Source: Flavobacteriaceae bacterium (GTDB taxonomy: Bacteria > Bacteroidota > Bacteroidia > Flavobacteriales > Flavobacteriaceae). Taken from it: a stretch of DNA of 11,240 bases. The position numbers and the translations under genes are program-made. The notes beneath the pieces were generated by a model that was given only the letters and a program-made list of their open reading frames with translations, was not told where the DNA came from and ran no database searches. Location of the stretch: NCBI GenBank assembly GCA_013214425.1, contig JABSPN010000059.1, positions 1-11,240 of the forward strand, given 5' to 3'. Shown here piece after piece: positions 1-7,589 of the stretch (the first letter of the stretch is position 1; each line of letters opens with the position of its first letter).

Positions 1-166
1 AACATAAGTTGGGACTTGTCGTTTAAAATCTCCGTTAATCGAATAAACACTTGTTTTATAAGAAAATTAAATCCTGTCTCTCAAGGTGTTATTAAAGTAA
101 ACCTATTTTGAAAGCAATCTATCTAGAATTATCAGTCTACTACTAATAATAATTTAATGAAACTAA

Positions 167-759
167 CAATTCAATACTATTGGAAATGTAGTGGGACAAG
201 ACAAGAATCGATTATGCTTAGAAGCTGATGGTCGTTTAATTGGTGTCATCGCCACTGGAAACGGAACTTTTACTATAACAACTTCAAGCCAACCTTTCTC
301 AAAAGAATTGGGCCAATATTGTAAGTATTTATAATCGAAACTTCACAAGGAATTGATGAGGATACTCCAATTTACTTTTTAGACAAAGAAACCAATAGTT
401 ATACCAATTTAAGAGTACTAGAAGCTACTATTGCCTTGGAAAAAGATAAAACGTATACCAATAGATTTTATACCGTTTTTAATGACCCAAATCAACCGAA
501 CACAAACCCGGAAAACAATTCTGATGAGCTTATCATATAGTATAATAATGGAACTATCATCCTAAAAAACAATAACTTGTTTTCTAGTGAGAAGATTCAA
601 TTGTATAATACACTAGGACAATTAGTGTTTACAGATCAAAAATTATATCAAGAGGTACAAGAAATCAGAATCCCTGTGCGATTAAGCGAGGGCGCTTATA
701 TTCTTAACTTTGACTATAACAACAAAACTATATCGAGAAAAATTCTTGTCAACGATTAA
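167..759 (+). pseudogene. Decayed 3' end of a T9SS-exported surface protein gene
   Basis: Two overlapping reading frames together read as the C-terminus of a large flavobacterial secreted protein. Positions 167-331 (second frame) encode a beta-rich stretch including VGQDKNRLCLEADG and end at TAA 332-334. The first frame is open from 325 to TAG 538-540 and encodes the conserved module before the sorting domain (DTPIYFLDKETN, then KTYTNRFYTVF). It stays open after the TAG to TAA 757-759 and encodes YNNGTIILKN, then IQLYNTLGQLVF and GAYILNFDYNNKT, a type A T9SS sorting domain. The residues on both sides of the TAG form one continuous domain, so the stop is a lesion. The apparent TTG start at 577 lies inside the domain and is not a real start. 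Positions 1-166 show only a short open stretch (1-108, first frame) and several stops. The substrate or adhesion role of the lost N-terminal part cannot be told. Sequencing error is possible, but two independent lesions favour real decay. Confidence 0.65.
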
Positions 760-784
760 TACATCAAATAGCTTCATCAAAGCT

Positions 785-814
785 AAAAACCACATCTACT
801 AGATGTGGTTTTTT
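785..814. terminator. Bidirectional intrinsic terminator
   Basis: The arms AACCACATCT (788-797) and AGATGTGGTT (801-810) pair perfectly around a 3-base loop, and AAA/TTT at 785-787 and 811-813 extend the stem. The T run on the + strand and the A run on the other side make it work in both directions. It sits between the degenerate + strand gene ending at 759 and the - strand gene whose stop is at 817, so it can close both units. Confidence 0.85.
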
Positions 815-816
815 AT

Positions 817-2532
817 TTAAGGAGTATAACTTTTCATTAGCCTAATAAATTCTGCTCGATATCCTTCTGGATCATTTCCTGTATTTGCTTCAGCTAAGGC
901 AATGATATCATCTTTTTTTGTTTGCATAAGGTATTCAGATTCTCTTAAATACATACCAAACATGGCTACAGAAAGACAAAAATTATAACCGTCATTTTTC
1001 AACACTTCTGATAAATCACTTACATTTTTAATAATTTCCGAACTAACATTACCATCAGGTTGTTTGTATCTAATTTTAACTGTTAGTAACTCATCAGAAT
1101 ATTCTGTTATTTCATTAGTAGCTGTGTATCTTAAATCATCGACGGATTTTAGAAATTTGTTATTAATTCCTTGAGGAATAATTTCATAAAGTGCTGTCAC
1201 AGAATGACCACTTCCTAACTCTCCGGCATCTTTAGTGTCATCATTAAAATCTGTATCTTCAAGTAATCTATTTTCATAACCAATTAAACGATAGCCTTTC
1301 ACTTTTGCTGGATTAAATTCTACTTGAATCTTAACATCTTTCGCTATAGTATATAAAGTTCCTCCAAATGCTTTTCCGAATAAATATGCAGCCTCTTGCA
1401 TGGTGTCTATATATCCATGATTACCATTTCCTGCTTGAGCAAGTGTTTCTAATTTCGAGTCTTTGTAATTACCCATTCCGAATCCAAGGCAGGTTAAAAA
1501 CACTCCAGATTTTCTTTTATCTTCTATTAATGTTTCCATATCGGCGTCACTACTAGCACCAACATTAAAATCTCCATCAGTAGCCAAAATAACTCTATTA
1601 TTGCCCTTTTTAATAAATGCTTCTTCAGCAATTTTATAAGCTAAGTTAATCCCTTCACCTCCCGCTGTACTTCCCCCTGCCTCTAAATTATTTATTGCTT
1701 TAATAATTGTTTCTTTTTCCTCTCCTGATGTTGATGGCAATACTACACCCGCAGCTCCAGCATAAACAACAATTGCCACTTTATCCTTTTTGCGTAATTG
1801 ACTCACTAAAAGTTTAAGTGATTTTTTGACTAAAGGCAATTTATTATAATCGCTCATAGAACCTGAAACATCTAATAAAAACACCAGATTACTTGCCGGA
1901 AAATCTTCTTGTCGGGTATGTCTGCCTTGAATTCCGATTCTAACAACTTTAGAATTTTTATTCCAAGGTGCAATACCAACTTCAGTATGTATCGCAAAAG
2001 GATCATTTGTAATTGGGTCATCATAATCATAATCAAAATAATTAATAAACTCCTCTAATTTAACAGCATCTTTAGGAACTTCCTGACCATTATTGATCAT
2101 CCTACGAACATTACTATATGAGGCTTTATCGACATCTATAGAAAACGTTGACAAGGGATTAAGAACTACATACTTATAATCATTTTCTTCAAACTCTCTA
2201 TATTCTTCATTGGTAAAGGTATATCGTTTCCCACTTGAAGATTTAAGAATAACTTTCCCGTTTTTGTCAATAGATTTTATGTATACATTTCCTCTGTAGT
2301 AATTAAAATCATTGTATTCATCATCTACTAAACTGTAGTAATTATCGTACATATATTGGCCAAACACAGATTCATCATCCCCAAAATTTTCAAAATTCCT
2401 AGTACCTTGCATATCTCCATCTCTGAAGTTTATCTGATTTTGAATATCATTTTTTTTGGAAATCTTATTCTCTTTTGTTCCTCCACAAGCAACTAGCAAA
2501 AGAGCAAGAATGCTTACAATTTTCAGTTTCAT
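817..2532 (-). CDS. VWA-domain lipoprotein, YfbK-like
   Basis: The 571-residue product is a predicted lipoprotein. It has a short basic N-terminus, a hydrophobic stretch (residues 5-14) and the lipobox LVAC, with Cys16 as the lipidation site. A variable Asp/Tyr/Asn-rich linker (about 21-120) comes next. The N-terminal von Willebrand-associated region starts near PLSTFSIDVDKASYSN (126-141). The VWA domain (about 213-390) has a complete metal-ion site: DVSGS at 221-225, Thr289 in the GGSTAGGEG loop and Asp319 in LATDGD. The C-terminal YfbK-type region (DUF3520-like) begins near GGTLYTIAKDV (390-400). Length matches the family (about 570-600). Such proteins are thought to bind a partner protein through the metal ion, but the ligand and role are unknown. 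Here it stands alone, with terminator hairpins on both sides. The ATG at 2532 is supported by the lipoprotein signal directly after it. I am confident of the family and cannot infer a specific function. Confidence 0.92.
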   Translation of the reverse strand: MKLKIVSILALLLVACGGTKENKISKKNDIQNQINFRDGDMQGTRNFENFGDDESVFGQYMYDNYYSLVDDEYNDFNYYRGNVYIKSIDKNGKVILKSSSGKRYTFTNEEYREFEENDYKYVVLNPLSTFSIDVDKASYSNVRRMINNGQEVPKDAVKLEEFINYFDYDYDDPITNDPFAIHTEVGIAPWNKNSKVVRIGIQGRHTRQEDFPASNLVFLLDVSGSMSDYNKLPLVKKSLKLLVSQLRKKDKVAIVVYAGAAGVVLPSTSGEEKETIIKAINNLEAGGSTAGGEGINLAYKIAEEAFIKKGNNRVILATDGDFNVGASSDADMETLIEDKRKSGVFLTCLGFGMGNYKDSKLETLAQAGNGNHGYIDTMQEAAYLFGKAFGGTLYTIAKDVKIQVEFNPAKVKGYRLIGYENRLLEDTDFNDDTKDAGELGSGHSVTALYEIIPQGINNKFLKSVDDLRYTATNEITEYSDELLTVKIRYKQPDGNVSSEIIKNVSDLSEVLKNDGYNFCLSVAMFGMYLRESEYLMQTKKDDIIALAEANTGNDPEGYRAEFIRLMKSYTP

Positions 2533-2673
2533 GATTTATTATTTAAGTGTTTAAGAATCAGTCATAAAACTAACTATTCAAAAAAATGTATTCAACATAC
2601 AATTTGTAAACGTGTATACTATTTTTATAAATTTACACTAAAGAAGAATAGAAGTGTAATCAGCATAAATAAT

Positions 2674-2710
2674 AAAAGCCGTAAATGATCAAGATCGCTT
2701 TACGGCTTTT
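2674..2710. terminator. Perfect 12-bp hairpin, probable terminator
   Basis: AAAAGCCGTAAA (2674-2685) and TTTACGGCTTTT (2699-2710) are perfect inverted repeats with a 13-base loop. A T-rich tail follows on the - strand (TTTTATTATTTATG), and the + strand has TTTT at the end of the stem. It could end the - strand transcript coming from 2791-4431, or a + strand transcript of the intergenic region. It also lies about 140 bases upstream of the 2532 start. Confidence 0.65.
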
Positions 2711-2720
2711 ACGGTTGGTT

Positions 2721-2750
2721 GATTAGTAAATTCAAATTTACAACCTAATC
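2721..2750. repeat. Intergenic imperfect hairpin
   Basis: GTAAAT (2726-2731) pairs with ATTTAC (2736-2741). GATTA (2721-2725) pairs with TAATC (2746-2750) across a 4-base bulge. It lies between two stronger hairpins (2674-2710 and 2764-2777) in a gap with no gene. It may be part of the 3' untranslated region of the phosphoesterase gene or of a small structured RNA. I see no match to a known RNA family. Confidence 0.35.
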
Positions 2751-2762
2751 CAATATCAAAAC

Positions 2763-2784
2763 AGGGTGAAAACACCCTTTTTTT
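2763..2784. terminator. Short hairpin with T run
   Basis: AGGGTG (2763-2768) and CACCCT (2773-2778) pair around an AAAA loop, and T residues run to 2784. The T run is on the + strand. On the - strand the hairpin starts about 12 bases after the stop codon of the 2791-4431 gene but is followed only by GTTTTG. By position it belongs to that gene; by polarity it better suits a + strand transcript, although no + strand gene is visible here. Confidence 0.55.
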
Positions 2785-2790
2785 CAGGTC

Positions 2791-4431
2791 TTAATCTCTT
2801 TTATAATAGTCACCATAAAATCGATCATGCATGTCTTTGATATACTGATTTGCTTCATCTTCTGTTTTAAAAGACGGCGTTTCTTTAGATTCTCCCGTTT
2901 CTCGATTGTATTTATTCGTTAAGGCCGCTGCGTGCATGTGCTGAATCTGAGAGGCATGATCCATATCTTTTAACGCCGGATTGTCTTGCGGTACAACTAC
3001 CCCTTCAATAGGATTATCTGTTCGCACCTTATCTAAGGTCAATACATCTAATACATGGGGTGCATTTTTATCTCGATCTGTTAAATATGTTGTCCCGAAT
3101 AACTCGTGAATAGTTGCCAAAATAGAGGTGTGATCTAAAGGTACATTTCCGCTAGTTCTATACACTGTCCCTGCTTCTATCCACGGAGAAATTAAAAGAG
3201 TAGGTACTCTAATTCCGAAGCGATCAAAATCAAACCCAAAAGCTTTGGATTTAGCTGGTGGAGAAGTAGCTCCTTCAGGAGGTGTAATATGATCATAACA
3301 TCCGCCATGCTCGTCATAGGTAATGATTAACAGTGTATCTTCCCAATAGCTTGAATCTCTTAAGGCTTGATAAATATCATATAAATATTGTTCGCCAGCA
3401 GCTACATTATAATTAGGATGCTGACTATTCCCCTTTGATCCCCAAACAGGTTCTAAAAAAGTATACTCTGGCAATCCGTTTCCTTGTTGTAAAATTGTTT
3501 TAAAATCATCAAAACTCCCCCATTTCGCATTTTGAATAACTGGAGTTGGATTTGGGCTCAGATGTTGAATTACAGATCCTGACTCATTTTCATCCTTTGT
3601 ATTTTCATCTTTATATGTAGAACCATGGCTAGTCATGATCCCATCTAAATCTTCACAAAATGGAATTGTATAAGGACGACCATTATTTCCAAAGATGCCC
3701 CATGATTTCCCATGATCATTTAAGTGCTTAAAAATACTCTTTGAACGATACGATTTCTTCTCATCGTATAAATAACCTTCAGAAGTTCCCATATGAGTAA
3801 ACGCTCGATTAGGCAAGGTTTCTGTTGGTGCAGAACAATACCAATGATCACAAACTGCATAACCTTTGGCTAATCCAGATAATACTGGTAATGTTTCTGG
3901 AGTATATATTTGCATGATATCACTTGGAAGGATTGGCCCAAATGGAGGTACATAATTGTGCTCGTTCTTCGGACTTGCTTTTTTATACCATTCCTCATAG
4001 TGTTCACTTTTATATTGGTTTTCCGCTAGTTCAAACTTTTCACCAGCCTGTAAATATTTTTTATCGGTTTCATCAGTTTCATTAGTTAATGGATCAGCAA
4101 AATCTCTTACAAAACCTTTATTCTTTTCTATCCCTTTAGGGTAAGGTGGTGATGCAGCTCCGAACAACTGAAAATTAGTATTAGTAAAACCTTCTCCTGG
4201 GTCTTTCTTAGGCATACGGTAAGCATAAGGGTCGTTTTTATCGATTTTGGAAACAGGGACGGCTTTACCGTTAGCGTCTGGATTGGATTCTGTACCTGTT
4301 AATCCCTCAAAAGGATGTCCCAATGGTGATTTGTTGTGAGTGTCTTCATAAAGAAACCCTAACATACTATCAAATGATCTGTTTTCAAACATCATCACAA
4401 CGACATGTTTGATTCGAGAAGAAACTGACAT
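2791..4431 (-). CDS. PF04185 phosphoesterase (phospholipase C / acid phosphatase type)
   Basis: The 546-residue product carries the signatures of the alkaline-phosphatase-fold phosphoesterase family (bacterial phospholipase C, AcpA-type acid phosphatase). These are HVVVMMFENRSFDSMLGF at the N-terminus (metal ligands expected at Glu16 and Asn17), SAPTETLPNRAF at 200-211 (a Thr here is the likely nucleophile), QHP at 337-339, and TYDEHGGCYDH at 371-381 (metal ligands Asp373 and Glu374). The conserved C-terminal block GIRVPTLLISPWI is at 406-418. The family cleaves phosphate esters or phospholipid headgroups; the substrate cannot be read from the sequence. Known members are usually exported, yet the ENRSFD motif starts at residue 16 and no signal peptide is present. 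An in-frame TAA two codons upstream of the ATG excludes a longer start. Residues 480-546 form a charged tail outside the catalytic core. The leader has an inverted repeat (4437-4472). The family call is secure; the location and substrate are not. Confidence 0.92.
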   Translation of the reverse strand: MSVSSRIKHVVVMMFENRSFDSMLGFLYEDTHNKSPLGHPFEGLTGTESNPDANGKAVPVSKIDKNDPYAYRMPKKDPGEGFTNTNFQLFGAASPPYPKGIEKNKGFVRDFADPLTNETDETDKKYLQAGEKFELAENQYKSEHYEEWYKKASPKNEHNYVPPFGPILPSDIMQIYTPETLPVLSGLAKGYAVCDHWYCSAPTETLPNRAFTHMGTSEGYLYDEKKSYRSKSIFKHLNDHGKSWGIFGNNGRPYTIPFCEDLDGIMTSHGSTYKDENTKDENESGSVIQHLSPNPTPVIQNAKWGSFDDFKTILQQGNGLPEYTFLEPVWGSKGNSQHPNYNVAAGEQYLYDIYQALRDSSYWEDTLLIITYDEHGGCYDHITPPEGATSPPAKSKAFGFDFDRFGIRVPTLLISPWIEAGTVYRTSGNVPLDHTSILATIHELFGTTYLTDRDKNAPHVLDVLTLDKVRTDNPIEGVVVPQDNPALKDMDHASQIQHMHAAALTNKYNRETGESKETPSFKTEDEANQYIKDMHDRFYGDYYKRD

Positions 4432-4436
4432 AGTTT

Positions 4437-4472
4437 ATTGATTGGTTAATAATAGCAACCAATATAATCAAT
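4437..4472. repeat. Inverted repeat in the leader of the phosphoesterase gene
   Basis: The left arm ATTGATTGGTT (4437-4447) pairs with AACCA (4457-4461) and, after a 5-base bulge, ATCAAT (4467-4472). In - strand sense it lies just before the ATG at 4431, with about 5 bases between, so it could fold in the mRNA next to the ribosome site or act as an operator. A role is inference; only the symmetry is seen. Confidence 0.35.
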
Positions 4473-4532
4473 GCTTTTTGATCAAGCAATAAGTATAAAC
4501 ACTTGATTCCTTACTTCGGAACTAGGTCGAGA

Positions 4533-5539
4533 TTATAATTTCTTAAGGAAGTCTCTACCCAAATTCTTTCTAAAATTCACATTCTTTAGATTATCAATAG
4601 AACCTGAACAAATGGTATAGGCCTGATCAAAAGCTACATTACTATCTAAATTCAGGATTTCTATGGGCATTAGTTTGGGAATAAAGAAACTGTCTGGAAA
4701 GTGTTTTTCATATTCCACATCTTCTCTTGGGTGCTCTTTAAAGTAAATCTCTTCACATCCTTTTTCCTTGGCTTCATCTATAAATTTCTGATAGATTGCT
4801 ACCATTCTCTCTTCGGAAACATCAAAACCAGTAGATATTAGAGGTTGTGTAAGAATAATCGCTTTCTTCTTGTCATTGTACAAATTGACTTGCTCTCTTG
4901 AAATACTGAAACAACTCTTTGAATCTCCTCTTCAGTCATGTTGACTTCCAATTCTTCAAGATTCAACTCAACAGCTTTCTTTCTTAAAATTGGAGATTTA
5001 ATCTGATCTGGAAATTGAACTAATACTTCAGAAAAATTATTATCATATCCCATTAACATCGGATAGTTCATCAAATATTTTCTCAAGACTCTTTGAGACC
5101 AAGATAAGGTTTGCACATAGGTTCCTGTGCCTTCTTCCATCATCCTAAAATTATTATTAGGATACTTGATGATAAAATAAGCTCTGGATTTGACAACATG
5201 ATACAAATTGATTTCAGCATTAGCGATAAAAGCATCCCATTCCAAAATTTGAGGATTACGTTCTTCAAACTCTTTTTTTATGGCTTTAGCTCTTCCGAAG
5301 AAATACTTAAAAATCCCTAACCGCTTTTTCAAACCTTTAAATAGGGTATAACTTTCTACAGAGAGCACCTCTTCAAAAAGATCTAATGACCTTAAGGGTT
5401 CGATAAGCGTTTCTATATTTTTAGTGCGATCATTAATGACAACTAACAACGCTTTTCGTCCATTTTTTTTGTCGTCTATTGCTTTCAAAATAGAGATATA
5501 GATGTGATATAATCCGCAACCGCAATAGACTTGATTCAT
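4533..5539 (-). pseudogene. Frameshifted sialyltransferase-like glycosyltransferase (GT52/polysialyltransferase type)
   Basis: Two overlapping - strand frames (5539-4838, 233 codons; 4883-4533, entered at a TTG) together encode a protein of about 335 residues. Its N-terminal half contains EEGTGTY (residues 135-141), matching the acidic D/E-D/E-G motif of bacterial sialyltransferases. Its C-terminal half has AIILTQPL, the HP motif KEHPRE, PIEILNL and the Ser motif CSGSID. These are the signatures of the GT52/GT38/polysialyltransferase group, GT-B enzymes that add sialic acid or related sugars to lipooligosaccharide or capsule. The frames join by a -1 shift (one base missing) somewhere around 4884-4910. 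I see no slippery heptamer or long homopolymer there, so programmed frameshifting is unlikely; a mutation or sequencing error is more likely. Combined length fits an intact enzyme. The gene stands alone, not in a polysaccharide cluster, and is divergent from the operon at 5583. The family is fairly sure; the acceptor and donor are unknown. Confidence 0.72.
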
Positions 5540-5555
5540 ATAATCTTTTTTTTAA

Positions 5556-5563
5556 TTAATTTG
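5556..5563 (+). promoter_or_regulatory. Possible -7 box of the tsaC-cca-ctaA operon
   Basis: TTAATTTG matches the Bacteroidota -7 consensus TAnnTTTG at all but one fixed position and lies 19 bases before the ATG at 5583. A TTG at 5531-5533 is 22 bases upstream, slightly far for a -33 element. The 43-base gap between divergent genes is the only place a promoter for this operon could sit close to the gene. Low confidence, as the region is very AT-rich. Confidence 0.25.
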
Positions 5564-5582
5564 TAAGCTTTAATAACTCAAC

Positions 5583-6155
5583 ATGAAGGATACGCAAATT
5601 AACGAAATTGAAAAAACTTTAACCGCTTTAAAACACGGAAAAACCATTCTCTACCCTACCGATACTGTTTGGGGGATTGGTTGTGATGCAACTAACTTTA
5701 ACGCCATCGAGGAGATATTAAAGCTGAAACAACGTGAAAAAGGTAAAACCATGATTGTACTTGTTGACAGTATTCAAATGCTAAAAAGGTATGTGTATAA
5801 GATTCCTTCGACAGCTTACACGATCATTGAACACAACACGAAACCTACCACTATTATTTATGATAAGCCTATGGGAATTTCAGAAAATTTAGTGGCATCA
5901 GATAATACCTTGGCGATTCGAATTGTTCAAAATGATTTTTGCAGAAAGCTCATCAGGAAATTTAAAAAACCTATCGTATCTACCTCTGCAAATATTTCAG
6001 GAGAAAGAACACCAAAATCCTTTTCAGAAATAAGTCCAGAGATTTTAAAAGGTGTTGACTATGTCGTAAATTTGTATCAGAATAAAAAAAGCACCAAGCC
6101 ATCTTCTATCATCAAATTGAGTAATAATGGCATGGTAAAGGTGATAAGAGAATAA
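5583..6155 (+). CDS. tsaC: Threonylcarbamoyl-AMP synthase (TsaC/Sua5/YrdC)
   Basis: This enzyme makes L-threonylcarbamoyladenylate from threonine, bicarbonate and ATP, the first step of the t6A modification at position 37 of tRNAs that read ANN codons. The 190-residue product is a single YrdC domain, the same length as E. coli TsaC and without the extra C-terminal domain of Sua5. Visible signatures are YPTDTVWGIGCDA (24-36), the KxR site K49-x-R51 followed by EKGKTM, Arg113 in AIRI, and STSANISG (133-140), which form the ATP/threonine pocket. It is the first gene of a three-gene + strand operon; its TAA directly abuts the ATG of the CCA-adding enzyme, so the two tRNA-maturation genes are probably translationally coupled. 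The ATG at 5583 leaves a normal N-terminus. The cytoplasmic function is well supported. Confidence 0.95.
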   Translation: MKDTQINEIEKTLTALKHGKTILYPTDTVWGIGCDATNFNAIEEILKLKQREKGKTMIVLVDSIQMLKRYVYKIPSTAYTIIEHNTKPTTIIYDKPMGISENLVASDNTLAIRIVQNDFCRKLIRKFKKPIVSTSANISGERTPKSFSEISPEILKGVDYVVNLYQNKKSTKPSSIIKLSNNGMVKVIRE

Positions 6156-7586
6156 ATGTCTGATATAAGAAATTACAAAGAAGCGTTAACCTCTCCTATA
6201 TTTAAAACCATCCAGGAAGCAGCTGAATCACTGGATTTGGAAGCTTATGTTATTGGTGGTTTTGTACGAGATTTTCTATTAAAAAGAGGCGAAGCAAAAG
6301 ATATTGATGTAGTTACTGTAGGGAGCGGAATTGATATTGCCCAAAAAGTAGCGTCTTTATTACCAGGTAAACCTAAAGTTCAGCTATTCAAAACCTATGG
6401 TACAGCCATGGTAAAAACAGAGGAGATTGAAGTTGAATTTGTTGGTGCCCGAAAGGAATCTTACCGAGAAGAAAGTAGAAATCCTATCGTAGAAAACGGA
6501 ACTCTTGAAGATGATCAAAATCGACGTGATTTTACTATTAATGCTTTAGCGCTTAGTCTAAACGAAAGTACTTTTGGAGATTTGATTGATCCGTTTAATG
6601 GCATCGATTACCTTGAAAAGAAAGTCATCAAAACGCCTCTAGATCCAGACATTACCTATTCTGATGATCCTTTAAGAATGATGCGAGCCATTCGCTTTGC
6701 CACTCAATTGAATTTTACAATTGAGCAAGGTTCTCTTGATGCCATTCAAAAGAATCATCAACGAATCGAAATTATCACCAAGGAACGAATTGTTGATGAG
6801 TTACATAAAATATTAAAAAGTCCGAAGCCTTCAATCGGTTTTGAGTTATTACATGACACTGAATTATTAAGCCACATTCTTCCTGAACTATTAGCATTGA
6901 AAGGAGTTGATGAAATTGAAGGGCAGCGTCATAAAGATAATTTCTACCATACTTTAGAGGTAGTCGACAATATTGCTCAACATACCGATAATGTCTGGTT
7001 ACGTTGGGCAGCTTTACTGCATGATATTGGAAAAGCTCCAACTAAAAAATTTGACAAAAGAAACGGATGGACGTTCCACGCACATGAGTTTGTAGGGTCT
7101 AAAATGGTTTTTAAACTATTTAAAAGACTTAAAATGCCATTAAATGACAAAATGAAGTTTGTTCAGAAAATGGTGTTGATGAGCTCCAGACCTATTGTAT
7201 TATCGCAAGATGCAGTAACCGATTCGGCTGTCAGAAGATTGGTGTTTGATGCAGGAGATTATGTCGATGATTTAATGACACTTTGTGAAGCTGATATCAC
7301 AACAAAAAATCCCAAGAAATTTAAACGCTACCACAACAATTTCAAGCTGGTAAGAGAAAAGATTGTTGAAGTAGAAGAACGCGATCGTATCAGAAATTTC
7401 CAACCTCCTATTACTGGAGAAGAAATTATGAATACGTTTAATATTCGTCCGTGTAAAGAAATTGGAATTATAAAAGAAGCGATTAAAGAAGCGATTCTTG
7501 AAGGAGAGATTGCTAATGATTATGAAGAAGCAAAAGCTTTGATGATTAAAAAAGGAATCAATTTGGGGTTAACCATACAAAACTAA
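6156..7586 (+). CDS. CCA tRNA nucleotidyltransferase with HD domain
   Basis: The product belongs to the class II nucleotidyltransferases that add or repair the 3' CCA end of tRNA. The head has GGFVRDFLL (34-42) and the catalytic acids D49-I-D51. RRDFTINALAL (123-133) and DPLRMMRAIRFA (171-182) match the nucleotide-recognition region. An HD-type domain follows: RHKDNFYHTLEVV (258-270), LLHDIGKAP (287-295) and the His pair in FHAHEF (307-312). The 476-residue length suits HD-containing bacterial homologues. Poly(A) polymerases share the head, but the HD domain and the pairing with a t6A gene favour CCA addition. The ATG follows the tsaC stop with no gap, and the next gene begins 3 bases after this stop. 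Specificity (CCA versus A-adding only) cannot be settled by eye. Confidence 0.93.
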   Translation: MSDIRNYKEALTSPIFKTIQEAAESLDLEAYVIGGFVRDFLLKRGEAKDIDVVTVGSGIDIAQKVASLLPGKPKVQLFKTYGTAMVKTEEIEVEFVGARKESYREESRNPIVENGTLEDDQNRRDFTINALALSLNESTFGDLIDPFNGIDYLEKKVIKTPLDPDITYSDDPLRMMRAIRFATQLNFTIEQGSLDAIQKNHQRIEIITKERIVDELHKILKSPKPSIGFELLHDTELLSHILPELLALKGVDEIEGQRHKDNFYHTLEVVDNIAQHTDNVWLRWAALLHDIGKAPTKKFDKRNGWTFHAHEFVGSKMVFKLFKRLKMPLNDKMKFVQKMVLMSSRPIVLSQDAVTDSAVRRLVFDAGDYVDDLMTLCEADITTKNPKKFKRYHNNFKLVREKIVEVEERDRIRNFQPPITGEEIMNTFNIRPCKEIGIIKEAIKEAILEGEIANDYEEAKALMIKKGINLGLTIQN

Positions 7587-7589
7587 AGC

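Noticed and set aside
577..759. A separate small gene starting at TTG 577
   Set aside because: Its start lies within a continuous sorting-domain sequence that runs upstream across the TAG at 538; it is a fragment of the larger broken gene.
1368..1556. Open frame on the + strand inside the VWA lipoprotein gene
   Set aside because: It is antisense to a well-supported domain, has no recognisable motif and no promoter or ribosome site.
4838..4900. Programmed -1 ribosomal frameshift in the glycosyltransferase
   Set aside because: No X XXY YYZ slippery site is seen at the overlap, and the family is not known to use one.
5111..5320. Open frame on the + strand inside the glycosyltransferase gene
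   Set aside because: It is antisense to the EEG-motif region and has no supporting signals.
6775..7041. Open frame on the - strand inside the CCA-adding enzyme gene
   Set aside because: It overlaps conserved HD-domain coding sequence and has no family resemblance.
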